A stretch of DNA of 64,000 bases from Pseudodesulfovibrio tunisiensis (GCF_022809775.1 NZ_CP094380.1:1537001-1601000); one strand, 5' to 3'. Numbered from the stretch's first letter, positions 48,716 to 60,570 are shown. The notes: generated from the letters alone by a model not told the origin. Numbers and translations are program-made.

Positions 48716-50056
48716 ATGAACAAAATCGACCCGACCGTGTACAACTTCCGACTCAAGGACGGCCTGCTCGGCGCCCAGATGCTTTTCGTGGCGTTCGGCG
48801 CACTGGTGCTGGTGCCCCTGCTTACCGGCCTTGACCCGAACGTGGCCCTGTTCACTGCCGGAGCAGGCACGCTGCTGTTTCAGGTGGTAACCCGGGGACG
48901 CGTGCCCATCTTTCTGGCATCGTCCTTCGCCTTCATCGCGCCCATCATCCACGGCGTGCAGACCTGGGGCATCCCGGCCACCATGTGCGGTCTTGCCGCG
49001 GCTGGCGTCTTCTATGTCGTGCTGAGCTTTCTGATCCGCTTTTTCGGCGTGGACATCGTGCGCCGCATCCTGCCGCCCGTGGTGACCGGCCCGGTCATCA
49101 TGGTCATCGGCCTGATTCTGGCCCCCACCGCCGTGCACATGGCTCTGGGACGCACGGGTGACGGCAGCGCATGGCTCGTGCCCGAGACCCCGGCCCTGAT
49201 CGTGGCCTCGGTTTCCCTGATCACCACGATCATGGTTTCCCTGCTGGGCAAGGGATGGTTTCGTCTGGTGCCGATTCTCAGCGGCATCACTGCGGGCTAC
49301 CTGACCTCCCTCGGTCTGGACCTGACCGGGTACACCGCTGCGGCACAGGCCGCGTTCGATCCGGGCGCGCTCCAGAACTGGACCGCTCCCGCCCTTGTCA
49401 ACTTCCAGCCCGTGCGTGATGCCGCAGTGCTGGCCGTACCCAACTTCACCCTGCCCGAATGGAAATGGGAGGCCGTGGCCTTCATCGTTCCGGTCGCCAT
49501 TGCCCCGGCCATCGAGCACTTCGGCGACGTGCTTGCCATCAGCGGCATCACGGGCAAGGACTACCTCAAGGACCCGGGCATCAAAAACACCATGCTCGGC
49601 GACGGTCTTGCCACCACTCTGGCCTCCCTGCTCGGCGGCCCGCCGAACACCACCTATTCCGAAGTGTCCGGCGCCGTGGCCCTGACCCGCGTGTTCAACC
49701 CGGCCATCATGACCTGGGCAGCCATCGCCGCCATTGTTCTGGCCTTCGTGGGCAAACTCGGCGCCTTCCTGTCCACCATCCCGGTTCCGGTCATGGGCGG
49801 CATCATGGTGCTGCTCTTCGGCGCCATCACGGTCATCGGCATCAACACGCTGGTGCGTGCGGGCCACGACCTCATGCTGCCCCGCAACCTCGCCATCGTG
49901 GCCATCATCCTCGTGTTCGGCATCGGCGGCATGAGCTTCGAGATGGCTTCGGTCAAGCTCACGGGCATCGGCCTTGCCGGCGTGATCGGCGTTGTCCTGA
50001 ACCTGATCCTGCCCTGCAAGGACTGCAACGACGAAACGCCGCTGGACGACCTCTAG
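48716..50056 (+). CDS. uraA: Uracil/xanthine permease
   Basis: The 446-residue membrane protein belongs to the NCS2 nucleobase transporters. Family features are FLASSFAFIAPIIHGVQTWG near TM3, the FGDVLAISGITGKDYLK loop, and GPPNTTYSEVSGAVALTRVF (the QNxG/NTTY region of TM10). It imports uracil with protons for upp. GAGGAGG precedes the ATG. A strong terminator ends it. Confidence 0.93.
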   Translation: MNKIDPTVYNFRLKDGLLGAQMLFVAFGALVLVPLLTGLDPNVALFTAGAGTLLFQVVTRGRVPIFLASSFAFIAPIIHGVQTWGIPATMCGLAAAGVFYVVLSFLIRFFGVDIVRRILPPVVTGPVIMVIGLILAPTAVHMALGRTGDGSAWLVPETPALIVASVSLITTIMVSLLGKGWFRLVPILSGITAGYLTSLGLDLTGYTAAAQAAFDPGALQNWTAPALVNFQPVRDAAVLAVPNFTLPEWKWEAVAFIVPVAIAPAIEHFGDVLAISGITGKDYLKDPGIKNTMLGDGLATTLASLLGGPPNTTYSEVSGAVALTRVFNPAIMTWAAIAAIVLAFVGKLGAFLSTIPVPVMGGIMVLLFGAITVIGINTLVRAGHDLMLPRNLAIVAIILVFGIGGMSFEMASVKLTGIGLAGVIGVVLNLILPCKDCNDETPLDDL

Positions 50057-50082
50057 GCCGCTCCTCTTCCCCGATAGACGCA

Positions 50083-50115
50083 AACAGCCCCCGGCCCGAA
50101 AGCCGGGGGCTGTTC
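50083..50115 (+). terminator. Terminator after uraA (bidirectional)
   Basis: AACAGCCCCCGGC and GCCGGGGGCTGTT form a 13-bp stem; it faces the convergent binding-protein gene at 50137 and can serve both. Confidence 0.88.
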
Positions 50116-50136
50116 CTTTCGATCATCCCGCATCCC

Positions 50137-50805
50137 TTACAGCAATCCTTCCCGTTCCATGTCCCGAAGCACCCGGCCCAGCACGGGAACAAGGGCTTCA
50201 TGCTTCCTGTGCAGATAATGAAACAGGGGAATGGAAACCAAAGGCGGTTCATGAACCTGAAAACCGCGCTCCAGCCACGCAAGGCTGCGCACAAGGGAAC
50301 GCGGTGCAACGAGTACGTCGACGCGCCCCTCTTCAAGCATGGACGCTCCATGCTCATATCGTTCTATGACAACCTGTTCCACTGAAGCCGGAAGATTCCG
50401 CATGACCACCAGCACATTCCTTCGGGCCACACGCATTCCCTTCAGCGAATCCCAGTCCGAAATCCGAATCCCGCCCTTGACCGACACGGCGAGCATCTCC
50501 ACTCGATGCACTGGCACAGGCACGCAGACAAGCGTCGGGTATTGCTTTTCCAATCCTTCCATACGGCACAATTCCCCATCCACGAAGCCGGAACTGCTTT
50601 CCATGAGCGACCGCGCCAAAGGCATGTCCTCGAACCGGACATCCATGTTCAGACGGGCATAGGCCCGGCGCAGCACGTACTTCACCTCGCCACCGAACGG
50701 ATCTCCCTTGAGGGAGGCAATCACGAGCGGCCCACGTCCCGAAACGGGCTCCGCACTGCACACCATGATGCAGACGAAAAACAGAGCGAAGATTTTTCCG
50801 CGCAT
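50137..50805 (-). CDS. Orphan periplasmic solute-binding protein
   Basis: The 222-residue protein begins MRGKIFALFFVCIMVCSAEP, a signal peptide. A short family-3-like binding domain follows: GPLVIASLKGDPFGGEVKYV, FEDMPLARSLMESSSGFVDG, SDWDSLKGMRVARRNVLVVM. It lacks any membrane anchor at the C-terminus. No transporter genes are near. It resembles the protein at 36997 in fold only. It may be part of a sensor system or a scavenging module; the ligand is unknown. The upstream ATG frame (MAESFPL) is an alternative start. Confidence 0.75.
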   Translation of the reverse strand: MRGKIFALFFVCIMVCSAEPVSGRGPLVIASLKGDPFGGEVKYVLRRAYARLNMDVRFEDMPLARSLMESSSGFVDGELCRMEGLEKQYPTLVCVPVPVHRVEMLAVSVKGGIRISDWDSLKGMRVARRNVLVVMRNLPASVEQVVIERYEHGASMLEEGRVDVLVAPRSLVRSLAWLERGFQVHEPPLVSIPLFHYLHRKHEALVPVLGRVLRDMEREGLL

Positions 50806-50922
50806 ACCTTTTCCATATGTCAGCGGGAAGGATTCCGCCATCCCGTTATTATCGAGGCGCACCATACCCGTGGACCGCGAGGCCTGAAAACGCTAGGATG
50901 CGCCTCCGACAAGGGAGAACTC

Positions 50923-51684
50923 ATGACGAAAAAGACGACCGGACTGATTTTGACATACAACGGCGAACGCCTGCTGGAAAAATGCCTGCGTTCGCTGGAT
51001 TTCTGCGACGAACTGCTGGTGGTGGATTCCCAAAGCACGGACCGCACGCGGGAAATAGCCGAAGCCTGCGGCGCACGGGTAATCGTCAACCCGTGGGACG
51101 GCCCTCTCAAGCAATTCCGATTCGCCTTTTCCCACATCACCACGCCGTGGATCGTCTCGCTGGATCAGGACGAATGGCTTTCCCCGGAACTCAGGGCCGA
51201 TGTCATGGCCGCACTGGAAAAGGATGAACCGCTCGCCGGATACTGGGTCTCGCGCAGTTCCTGGTATCACGACAGATTCATGAAGCACAGCGGCTGGTAT
51301 CCGGACCGGCTCCTGCGCGTATTCCGACCCGACAGAATGGAACTTTCCGCCAACGGGCCACACTACCGCTTCACCCCGAAGGGCGAAACCCGGCTTCTGT
51401 CCGGGGACATCCTGCACCTGCCCTATGTCAGCTTCCACGACCACATGGCCCGCATCAACCGATACGCGCAGGTCGGTGCCGAAGACCTGCGCCGCAAGGG
51501 TCGCAAGGGCGGCCTGCTGCGTGCCCTGCTCCATGCCTCGGCCCGATTCGTCAAAACCTATCTGCTCAAACTCGGCCTCCTCGACGGCAAGGCCGGATTC
51601 ATCAACGCACTGGTCAGTTTCATCTACGTGTTTCAGAAATACATCCGCGTGGAGGAAAAAACTCCATGGGGCGAGGAAAGGTAG
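50923..51684 (+). CDS. Glycosyltransferase family 2
   Basis: The 253-residue cytoplasmic enzyme has the GT2 fold: LILTYNGERLLEKCLRSLDF, then VVDSQSTDRTREIAEACGA (metal and nucleotide contacts) and the acceptor motif VSLDQDEWLSPELRADVM (DQDE). It resembles the lipopolysaccharide core transferases of the WaaE/KdtX type. AAGGGAGAAC lies upstream of the ATG. Nothing else of an LPS cluster is adjacent. The sugar donor and acceptor are unknown. Array B follows immediately. Confidence 0.85.
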   Translation: MTKKTTGLILTYNGERLLEKCLRSLDFCDELLVVDSQSTDRTREIAEACGARVIVNPWDGPLKQFRFAFSHITTPWIVSLDQDEWLSPELRADVMAALEKDEPLAGYWVSRSSWYHDRFMKHSGWYPDRLLRVFRPDRMELSANGPHYRFTPKGETRLLSGDILHLPYVSFHDHMARINRYAQVGAEDLRRKGRKGGLLRALLHASARFVKTYLLKLGLLDGKAGFINALVSFIYVFQKYIRVEEKTPWGEER

Positions 51685-51700
51685 CCTTGATTCTTCAAGG

Positions 51701-51947
51701 CATGGCAAGTCCCCCCGGCCTACCCAACCTCCCACCGTTTCCCTTTGATCAAGGCATCCGTTCCTGCGGCAAACGCACGGCAGAATAGCCTTGATCAACT
51801 TGGAAACGCGCACGGCCGGGGCGATCCCCAAAGGCGGCTTTTGCATTCTTTTATCCACCTTGGAGTAAAAGGAGGTCGCCCGAGAAGGGCGAAATCTTCC
51901 CTTATCAAGTTGGTGCGCAGTATACGGCGAATTGCTTCGCCCGGCAC
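51701..51947. repeat. Array B, partial unit 0 (tail half)
   Basis: Only the tail half is present, beginning with CAAGTCCCCCCGGCC. Its tail hairpin (CATTCTTTTAT with GTAAAAGGAGG) pairs with one mismatch and two G-U pairs, the least perfect of all copies. Confidence 0.75.
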
Positions 51948-52525
51948 AGCCCGCCAAGTTGGCACAGCCCCACCTCTTCAGGGCGCGTAGCCGCGCCGTC
52001 TTTGCCGTGCCATCCGGCAAGGTGAGGGTTTCGCCCTTCCCGGGCGAGTTCATTTTTTTGTTGGGGCAAAAAAATAAACGAAAAAAAAGCCCCTTTGCAC
52101 TGTGCTCCCGACTCCCTCGGGCAGGAACCAGTAGCGCCCTTTCGCCGGGCGATTGCGACGTTTCCTCCGGAAACCGCATCGCCCCGGCTTCGGTCGCCTC
52201 GACTGGTTCCAAGCCCTCGCGAGCCGAAATCCGATCTGGGTAAGGAACAGTGTTCCTGATGTGAGAGGTCGCCCCGCCCCTACCAAGCTCCCCCGGCCCA
52301 ACCAACTTTCCACCGTTTCCCTTTGATCAAGACATCCGTTCCTGTGGCAAACGCACGGCAGAACAGCCTTGATCAAGTAGGAAACGCGCACGGCCGGGGC
52401 GATCCCAAAAGGCGGCTTTTGCATCCTTTTATCCGCCTTGGAATAAAAGGATGTCGCCCGAGAAGGGCGAAATCTTCACTGAACAAGCTGGCGCGCAGTA
52501 TACGGCGAATTGCTTCGCCCGGCAC
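51948..52525. repeat. Array B, unit 1
   Basis: The head stem is GGGGC/GCCCC, and the tail hairpin is CATCCTTTTAT/ATAAAAGGATG. The head is nearly identical to unit 2 over most of its length. Confidence 0.8.
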
Positions 52526-53102
52526 GGGTAACCAAGCTGGCACGGCCCCACCTCTTCAGGGCGCGTAGCCGCGCCGTCTTTGCCGTGCCATCCTGCAAGG
52601 TGAGGGTTTCGCCCTTCCCGGGCGAGTTCATTTTTTTGTTGGGGCAAAAAAATAAACGAAAAAAAAGCCCCTTTGCACTGTGCTCCCGACTCCCTCGGGC
52701 AGGAACCAGTAGCGCCCTTTCGCCGGGCGATTGCGACGTTTCCTCCGGAAACCGCATCGCCCCGGCTTCGGTCGCCTCGACTGGTTCCAAGCCCTCGCGA
52801 GCCGAAATCCGATCTGAGTAAGGAACAGTGTTCCTGATGTGAGAGGTCGCCCCGCCCCTACCAAGCTCCCCCGGCCCAACCAACCTTCCACCGTTTCCCT
52901 TTGATCAAGGCATCCGTCCCTGTGGCGGACGCACAGTAGACCAGCCTTGATCAAGTAGGAAACGCGCACGGCTGGGGCGGTCGATAAAAGGCGTTTTTTG
53001 CCTACTTTTGTTCGCCTTGAAACAAAAGTAGGTCGCCGGGGGAGGCGAAACATCCCCTTAAAAGCTGGTAAGGCGTGTCCGGCGAATTGCTTCGCCCGGC
53101 AC
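52526..53102. repeat. Array B, unit 2
   Basis: The tail hairpin is CCTACTTTTGTT with AACAAAAGTAGG, and the following stem is shortened to TCGCC/GGCGA. The last 120 bases thus differ in sequence but not in pairing from other units. Confidence 0.8.
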
Positions 53103-53559
53103 GGGTAACCAAGCTGGCACGGCCCCACCTCTTCAGGGCGCGTAGCCGCGCCGTCTTTGCCGTGCCATCCTGCTAGGGGAGGATTTCGCCCTTCCCGGGC
53201 GAGTTCATTTTTTTGTTGAGGCAAAAAAATAAACGAAAAAAAAGCCTCTTTGCACTGTGCTCCCGACTCCCTCGGGCAGGAATCCGATCTGTGTAAGGAA
53301 CACTGTTCCGGGCGTGACGAGCTCCCCCGGCCCAACCAACCTTCCACCGTTTCCCTTTGGTCAAGGCCTCCGTTCCTGCGGCAAACGCACGGCAGAATAG
53401 CCTTGATCAACTTGGAAACGCGCACGGCCGGGGCGATCCCAAAAGGCGGCTTTTGCATCCTTTTATCCGCCTTGGAATAAAAGGATGTCGCCCGAGAAGG
53501 GCGAAATCTTCACTGAACAAGCTGGCGCGCAGTATACGGCGAATTGCTTCGCCCGGCAC
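53103..53559. repeat. Array B, unit 3 (central domain deleted)
   Basis: The unit is about 120 bases short. After GGGCAGGAA it jumps to TCCGATCTGTG, losing the closed domain. Head and tail hairpins remain (GAGGC/GCCTC and CATCCTTTTAT/ATAAAAGGATG). Confidence 0.8.
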
Positions 53560-53584
53560 GGGTGGCCAAACTGCCCCACCCCCA

Positions 53585-53616
53585 ACAAAAAAAACCCTTT
53601 CCCGCAAGGGAAAGGG
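53585..53616 (-). terminator. Terminator of hisA
   Basis: CCCTTTCCC and GGGAAAGGG pair around GCAA, with a long T run on the minus strand. The core is identical to the gatA terminator. Confidence 0.9.
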
Positions 53617-53645
53617 CTTCCTTCAAATCGAAAAAACAAAAACAG

Positions 53646-54377
53646 CTACGCTTGCCCGTCAATCCACTCGTTGGCTTCGCGCACATCCAGCGTGCCGACA
53701 TAAATGGCCCGCCCGGAAATCGCGCCTTCAAGGCCCTTGGCACAAAGCGGATGGAGATTCCTGATGTCATCCAGCGTATGCACGCCACCAGCAGCAATGA
53801 CCGGGATGGACGTCAGGGAACAGAGCCGCTCAAGAGCCTCCAAATTCACGCCGGTCTGCATCCCGTCCCGGGAAATGTCCGTGTACACGATGAACCGGAC
53901 ATCATCCTTTTCCAGCCGGGGCAACACGTCATCGATCATCTGCCCGGAATCCTCGACCCAGCCCTTGGTCTTGAGTCTGCCGTCCACTGCGTCCAGAGAT
54001 ACGCCAATCCTGCCGGGCAAGGCGCGGCACAATTCGGAAAACAGTTCGGGTTGTTCCAAGGCCATGGTGCCGATGATCAGCCGTTCCACGCCAGCCTTGA
54101 CATAGTTGCGCGCGGTCTCGATGTCACGAATGCCGCCACCAAGCTGCACCGGAATGTCGATCTCGGCACAAATGCGACGAATCAGCTCGAAATTTCGGGG
54201 CAACCCGGAAAACGCGCCATCCAGATCGACCACATGCAGAAAACGAGCGCCCATGTCCGCCCATTTGCGGGCCTGTTCGACCGGGTTGGCGGCAAAGACC
54301 GTGACCTGATCCTCCCTGCCCTGAGCCAGACGCACGCATTGGCCGTCCTTGATATCTACAGCGGGAAAAAGAATCAT
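53646..54377 (-). CDS. hisA: ProFAR isomerase HisA
   Basis: The 243-residue (beta/alpha)8 enzyme isomerises ProFAR in histidine synthesis. The two catalytic aspartates lie in [15 protein letters not shown] and [13 protein letters not shown], and the phosphate loop is [12 protein letters not shown]. The start MILFPAVDI overlaps the lipoprotein stop by four bases (ATGA). The longer frame upstream lies inside that gene. Some relatives are dual HisA/TrpF, but the residues here fit HisA. Confidence 0.94.
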   Translation of the reverse strand: MILFPAVDIKDGQCVRLAQGREDQVTVFAANPVEQARKWADMGARFLHVVDLDGAFSGLPRNFELIRRICAEIDIPVQLGGGIRDIETARNYVKAGVERLIIGTMALEQPELFSELCRALPGRIGVSLDAVDGRLKTKGWVEDSGQMIDDVLPRLEKDDVRFIVYTDISRDGMQTGVNLEALERLCSLTSIPVIAAGGVHTLDDIRNLHPLCAKGLEGAISGRAIYVGTLDVREANEWIDGQA

Positions 54378-55024
54378 AATCCAAGTTCCATGAGCTTTTC
54401 CTCTATGCCATCCGAGGCAATGCGCATGGCAGTCACCCACTTGCCGCCGCGGTCAGCAAACTTGCGAGCGGAGAACAGGTTGTCCAGCAGAGCCTGCTGG
54501 GTTTCCTCGTACCGAACCCGCTGCATGCGCTCGTTCTTCACGTCGATGAGATAGAATTCCATGGTCACCGAGGCAGGGCGAACAACTCCGGCACCACTGC
54601 CTTCGCGCTCCACCCAATGGGTGACCTGAGGCACGAGCAGCACATCGCAGGGAATGCACTTGGCCACGCCGAGCCAGTATTTCCAGGCCGAAACCTTGGG
54701 CAGCCCGGCCTCCTCGAAAACAACCACGTCCTCGCACGGCTCGACAGCCGGGGGCGTGACGTAATCGAACACGCTGTGACGCTGAAGGGTTTCACGCAGG
54801 ACAATGTCCAGAGATTGCAGAACACCATCCGGAACCGGCTTGCCCTCCTCCTCGAGATACCCGGCAAGAAGCTGCCAGTTGTAAACCGGGTTGGAAAAGC
54901 CGACCACAGCCAGCTTGCCGTCCGGCCGAGGCACCGCAGCCTGCTGCTTGGGTGCACATCCGGCACCGAGGATCAGGAACAGGCCAAAGGCCGTGAGCAG
55001 AAAAACCGAAACGATTCGCTGCAT
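54374..55024 (-). CDS. Lipoprotein encoded between hisB and hisA
   Basis: The 216-residue protein has a signal ([17 protein letters not shown]23 lipidation) and a mature domain with [20 protein letters not shown] at its start and [20 protein letters not shown] later. No family is recognised, although the beta-rich pattern recalls envelope lipoproteins. Its stop overlaps hisA, and its ATG overlaps the hisB stop (TGATG), so it is translated from the histidine transcript though no role in histidine synthesis is evident. Confidence 0.78.
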   Translation of the reverse strand: MQRIVSVFLLTAFGLFLILGAGCAPKQQAAVPRPDGKLAVVGFSNPVYNWQLLAGYLEEEGKPVPDGVLQSLDIVLRETLQRHSVFDYVTPPAVEPCEDVVVFEEAGLPKVSAWKYWLGVAKCIPCDVLLVPQVTHWVEREGSGAGVVRPASVTMEFYLIDVKNERMQRVRYEETQQALLDNLFSARKFADRGGKWVTAMRIASDGIEEKLMELGL

Positions 55025-55611
55025 CAGTCAAGACTCCCTTTTGTGCTTGAAACACCTTTGCGTCCAATGCGCACGGCCTGCCCAAGGGCAATGCCGAGCG
55101 CCTTGAAAGCGGCTTCCAGAAGGTGATGGCCGTTGCGGCCGTACTCGTATTTGATATGCAGATTCATGCCCGCTCGAAAAGCCACGGACTTGAAGAATTC
55201 GCGCCAGACGTCCTTTTCATCGCCCGCAATGATCGCAGGCAGGAGTTCGTCGTCATAGACCAGATACGGCCTGCCGGACAGGTCCACCACGACTTCGGCC
55301 AGCGCCTCGTCCATGGGCACCTTGGTGAACGCGGTGCGCACGATGCCCTTTCTGTCACCAAGAGCTTCGCTGAAAGCCTGCCCCAGACAGAGGCCGAGGT
55401 CTTCAAGGGTGTGATGGCTGTCGATTTCCAGATCGCCCCGGCATTCGACTTCCAGATCGAATCCGCCCCAGAAGGCCATGAGCGTCAGCATGTGGTCGGC
55501 AAACCCCACGCCTGTGGAGATGGTCGCACTGCCCTCGCCGTCCAGCGAAAGCCTGAGCCTGATGCTGGTTTCCTTGGTGGCGCGTTCCACCGCTGATGCA
55601 CGCTTGGTCAC
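55024..55611 (-). CDS. hisB: Imidazoleglycerol-phosphate dehydratase
   Basis: The 195-residue enzyme dehydrates IGP in histidine synthesis. Metal-binding histidine patterns are seen in [16 protein letters not shown] and [16 protein letters not shown], with [14 protein letters not shown] before them. The start is GTG preceded by AGGAGTGCGGCC. It is the monofunctional form, without a phosphatase domain. Downstream are the lipoprotein and hisA. Confidence 0.94.
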   Translation of the reverse strand: MTKRASAVERATKETSIRLRLSLDGEGSATISTGVGFADHMLTLMAFWGGFDLEVECRGDLEIDSHHTLEDLGLCLGQAFSEALGDRKGIVRTAFTKVPMDEALAEVVVDLSGRPYLVYDDELLPAIIAGDEKDVWREFFKSVAFRAGMNLHIKYEYGRNGHHLLEAAFKALGIALGQAVRIGRKGVSSTKGSLD

Positions 55612-55655
55612 GGCCGCACTCCTTTTTTTCGGAGGACTGTATAGGAAAACTCTAG

Positions 55656-55694
55656 AAAAGAAAACCGGGCAAAGCGCGCTCGCGCCCTGCCCGG
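55656..55694 (-). terminator. Terminator of tatB-tatC
   Basis: CCGGGCA and TGCCCGG close a GC-rich hairpin, and TTTTCTTTT follows on the minus strand. It separates tat from his. Confidence 0.8.
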
Positions 55695-55704
55695 CCAATA
55701 TGCC

Positions 55705-56955
55705 CTATCGGGACTCGGAAGTCTCGGCTTCCCCGGAATCCTCGTCGGATTCCGATTCCTGCTCCGGTTCTTCCTTGATCTTCTTTTTCAATTTCCGATC
55801 TTCCTTCTTGCCGAAGAAATACGCTACCCACACGCCCAGTTCATACAGGATGATGAGCGGACCGGCCATGAGGGTCTGCGTGAACGGATCGGGCGGCGTC
55901 AGAATGGCCGACACGATGAAGGAAACGAGAATCGCGTACTTGCGCTTCTTGCGCAGTCCCTTGGAGGAAACGATTCCCAGCCGCGCCAGAAAAAAGATGA
56001 ACAACGGCAGTTCGAACACGACACCGAACGCGAAAAGCAGCTTGAGACAGAAACTCAGGTACTCGTTCAGCTTCGGCGTGAACGCGATTTCCGTGGTGGC
56101 GAAACTGGCAAAGAAATCGAAACCGAACGGAAACACGATGAAATAGCCGAACAGGGCTCCGGCCGTGAAGAACAGCGCGGAAACCATGGCCATGGGCACG
56201 ACCCATTTGCGCTCGTGATCGTACAATCCCGGAGCGATGAACCCCCATATCTGGGCGAACAGGTACGGGCTGACCAGAAACAGTCCGGCCACCACAGCAA
56301 CCTTGATGTGCGAAAAGAATGCCTCGGCCGGATAGGTGTACTGAAAATGGCCGCCCACCATGATGGTGGACATGGAATCCTGAAGCGCCTGAACAAACAG
56401 ATCGAGCTTGTCCGGGTACTTGAAATCCGTACCCTGAAGCACCATGCCCAAAGAGCGGCGAAGCTCGATGAAGAAATCCGCCGGAAACACGGTGTGCGAC
56501 TCGGCCACCTTGCGAAGCACGACCTTCATGGGCTCCATGAGCAGGTCGAACATCCTTTCGGCCAGCGGATAGCAGGCGAGCATGCCCAGTCCAACGGCAA
56601 TCACGCACCGGACCAGACGGGTACGCAGTTCGGAAAGATGCGCCAGAAGACTCATCTGCCCGCTCTCTTCCTCCTCGTCCTCCTGATCCTCGTCTTCAAG
56701 GTCGTCCTCTTCGCCGGAATCGTCGGAGTCGGAAACAGGAGAATCCCCGCCGGCCGCGGAATCTCCGTGGCCAGCGGGGTTTTCGTCGTCTTCCGAAGAG
56801 GAATCCGCGGATTTGGCGGGCGACAGAGTCAGCCCCCTGTTCGCGGAATCGCCGTCTTCGTTGTCGTCAAGAGAGGGATCATCAGCCGACAGTTCCGCCC
56901 CGGTTTCGTTTTCCGGGGTGTCCTCGGCCTTGATGCCGTCCTTGTCCAGGGTCAT
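55705..56955 (-). CDS. tatC: Twin-arginine translocase subunit TatC, with acidic N-terminal extension
   Basis: The 416-residue protein has the TatC core from about residue 98: [20 protein letters not shown], then six membrane segments with the family motif [20 protein letters not shown] and the late [20 protein letters not shown]. Before it is an acidic, serine-rich extension of about 97 residues ([16 protein letters not shown] near its end). Typical TatC is about 250 residues. A charged, acidic C-terminal tail also exists. It overlaps tatB by four bases (ATGA), as a Tat export unit. Confidence 0.92.
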   Translation of the reverse strand: MTLDKDGIKAEDTPENETGAELSADDPSLDDNEDGDSANRGLTLSPAKSADSSSEDDENPAGHGDSAAGGDSPVSDSDDSGEEDDLEDEDQEDEEEESGQMSLLAHLSELRTRLVRCVIAVGLGMLACYPLAERMFDLLMEPMKVVLRKVAESHTVFPADFFIELRRSLGMVLQGTDFKYPDKLDLFVQALQDSMSTIMVGGHFQYTYPAEAFFSHIKVAVVAGLFLVSPYLFAQIWGFIAPGLYDHERKWVVPMAMVSALFFTAGALFGYFIVFPFGFDFFASFATTEIAFTPKLNEYLSFCLKLLFAFGVVFELPLFIFFLARLGIVSSKGLRKKRKYAILVSFIVSAILTPPDPFTQTLMAGPLIILYELGVWVAYFFGKKEDRKLKKKIKEEPEQESESDEDSGEAETSESR

Positions 56956-57299
56956 GCGGACTCCTTGCCGTCTCCGGCCTTGTCCACGGTCGCCGCCGCC
57001 TTGGCCTTGTCCACTTCAGCCTGAGCCAGTTCGGCCTTGGCCTTTTCCATTTCGGCTTCGGCCTTGGCCTGCTCAGCCTTGCGGCGCGCCAGCTCGGCTT
57101 CGGCCTCACGCTTGCGGGCATCGTCTTCGGCCTGCTGGATTTCCACATCCAGCGTGCTCTTGACGTCGTTGCCCACGCGCTTGAATTCGGCAATGCCCTT
57201 GCCCAGCCCCTTCATCATTTCCGGCAATTTCTTGGGACCGATCACGATGAGGGCCACGACAACGATTATCAGCAGTTCCGGTCCGCCAATTCCAAACAT
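56952..57299 (-). CDS. tatB: Sec-independent translocase TatA/TatB subunit
   Basis: The 115-residue protein begins [20 protein letters not shown], one membrane helix with the GPE-type N-terminus seen in TatB, then [18 protein letters not shown] and a long charged, repetitive helix ([20 protein letters not shown]). It forms the Tat channel or receptor with TatC. TatA versus TatB is not certain; the GxPE start and length suggest TatB. It lies 27 bases after guaA. Confidence 0.88.
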   Translation of the reverse strand: MFGIGGPELLIIVVVALIVIGPKKLPEMMKGLGKGIAEFKRVGNDVKSTLDVEIQQAEDDARKREAEAELARRKAEQAKAEAEMEKAKAELAQAEVDKAKAAATVDKAGDGKESA

Positions 57300-57326
57300 A
57301 ATCTCACCTTCGGGGTTGGGTCTTGG

Positions 57327-58874
57327 TTACTCCCACTCAATCGTGCTCGGCGGCTTGGAGGAGATGTCGAGGACAACTCGGTTCACGCCCTTGACCTCAT
57401 TGATGATCCGGTTGGAAATCCGGGCCAGCAGTTCCGAGGGCAGGCGGCTCCAGTCCGCAGTCATGGCATCCAGCGAATCCACGATGCGCAGGGCAATGAC
57501 GTTTTCATAGGTACGATCGTCGCCCATCACGCCCACGGTCTTGAGGGGCAGCAGCACGGCAAATCCCTGCCAGACCTTGCGGTACCAGTCGGAAGCCATG
57601 AGCTCGTTCTGCACGACCTTGTCGGCCACGCGCAGGATGGACAGCCGTTCCTCGGTCACCTCGCCGATCACGCGGATCGAAAGGCCGGGGCCCGGGAAGG
57701 GATGCCGCCAGATGATGTGCTCGGGCAGGCCGAGTTCATAGGCGGCGCGGCGCACTTCGTCCTTGAACAGCTCGCGGAGCGGCTCCACCAGCTTCAGATT
57801 CATCTTCTCGGGCAGGCCGCCCACATTGTGGTGGCTCTTGATCACGGCCGAGGGGCCCTTGAAGGACTCGGACTCGATCACGTCCGGGTACAGGGTGCCC
57901 TGCCCCAGAAACTTCACGCCGTCGATGGCCTTGGCCTCGCGGTCGAACACCTCGATGAAGGTGTAGCCGATGATCTTGCGCTTCTTTTCGGGATCGGTCA
58001 CGCCTGCGAGCTTGCCGAGGAATTCCTCGGAAGCGTCCACGCACTTGACGTTGAGGTCGAAATGTTCCTCGAGAAAACCGATGACCTCGTCCCGTTCGCC
58101 AAGGCGAAGCAGGCCGTTGTCCACGAAGATGCAGTGCAGATTCTTGCCGATGGCCTTGTGCAGCAGCACGGCGGCCACGGTGGAATCGATGCCGCCGGAC
58201 AGGCCGAGCACGACCTTGGCGTCACCCACCTGCTTCTTCAGGTCCTCGATGCAATTGTCCACAAAGGACGCCATGGACCAGGAGGGCTTGAGCCCGGCCA
58301 CCTTGAACAGAAAATTCTGGATAATGACGTTGCCGTCCGTGGTGTGGGCCACTTCGGGATGGAATTGGAGCGCATAGATGTGGCGTTCCCGATCGCCCAT
58401 GGCCGCGAACTCGATGGAATCGGTCCTGCCCATGACCTCGAAGCCCTCGGGGATGGCCTGAACGCGATCGCCATGGGACATCCAGACGGTCAGGTCATCA
58501 GCTTCCTCGATGCCTTCGAACAACGGGCAGTCGTTCATGGCCGTGAACTGGGCGCGACCGTATTCGCGGTCCGCGGAAGCCACGACATTGCCGCCCAGAT
58601 TGTGGGCCAGAAGCTGCATGCCGTAGCAGATGCCGAGCACGGGCAGGCCCATTTCAAGGTAGACGGGGTTCAGCTTCGGGGAATCGGCATCCAGCACGCT
58701 GGAGGGACCGCCCGACAGGACCAGGGCCTGCGGGTTGAAAGCCTTGACCCGCTCGGGGTCCACGTTGCACGGATGGATTTCGCAGTAGATTCCGGCCTCG
58801 CGGATTCGCCGCGCAATGAGCTGGGTGAACTGTGAACCGAAATCCAGGATAAGAACCTTGTCGCTTGCTTGCAT
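57327..58874 (-). CDS. guaA: GMP synthase (glutamine-hydrolysing)
   Basis: The 515-residue enzyme makes GMP from XMP. The N-terminal class I amidotransferase has [15 protein letters not shown] (catalytic Cys) and [10 protein letters not shown] (His). The ATP pyrophosphatase domain has [16 protein letters not shown], and the C-terminal dimerisation domain ends [18 protein letters not shown]. The start is at [21 protein letters not shown] lies upstream. It follows guaB after a 180-base gap. Confidence 0.96.
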   Translation of the reverse strand: MQASDKVLILDFGSQFTQLIARRIREAGIYCEIHPCNVDPERVKAFNPQALVLSGGPSSVLDADSPKLNPVYLEMGLPVLGICYGMQLLAHNLGGNVVASADREYGRAQFTAMNDCPLFEGIEEADDLTVWMSHGDRVQAIPEGFEVMGRTDSIEFAAMGDRERHIYALQFHPEVAHTTDGNVIIQNFLFKVAGLKPSWSMASFVDNCIEDLKKQVGDAKVVLGLSGGIDSTVAAVLLHKAIGKNLHCIFVDNGLLRLGERDEVIGFLEEHFDLNVKCVDASEEFLGKLAGVTDPEKKRKIIGYTFIEVFDREAKAIDGVKFLGQGTLYPDVIESESFKGPSAVIKSHHNVGGLPEKMNLKLVEPLRELFKDEVRRAAYELGLPEHIIWRHPFPGPGLSIRVIGEVTEERLSILRVADKVVQNELMASDWYRKVWQGFAVLLPLKTVGVMGDDRTYENVIALRIVDSLDAMTADWSRLPSELLARISNRIINEVKGVNRVVLDISSKPPSTIEWE

Positions 58875-58962
58875 AAAACCTGTTTCCTGGTTGAGGGGCA
58901 ATCCCCTGCCGAGAAAGCGGCGCCGCATCTCTCGACGGATTCCCCTGGATAAAGCATGAATC

Positions 58963-58990
58963 GGGTCTGGTCCACACAGGAACCAGACCC
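58963..58990. repeat. Perfect inverted repeat in the guaB-guaA gap
   Basis: GGGTCTGGT and ACCAGACCC (nine bases each) flank a ten-base spacer. No T run follows in either direction, so it is not a terminator; it could be an mRNA processing stem or an operator. It lies about 90 bases upstream of the guaA start. Confidence 0.5.
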
Positions 58991-59055
58991 ACTACATATG
59001 TCACAACCGGGCAAATGAAAAGCGGAAACCCACGGCCCGGACCGGACGAAGAGGC

Positions 59056-60570
<1,515 letters not shown>

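Larger units (their letters stand above)
51701..53559. repeat. Array B: one partial and three structured repeat units
   Basis: This array fills the gap between the glycosyltransferase and hisA, which converge, and is built from the same unit as array A at 25608. It opens with a tail-only partial unit (B0), then two full units (578 and 577 bp) and a shortened one. The tail hairpin takes three more sequence versions that all still pair. The last unit lacks the domain closed by GGAACCAGT and ACTGGTTCC. No promoter or protein is assigned. Confidence 0.85.
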
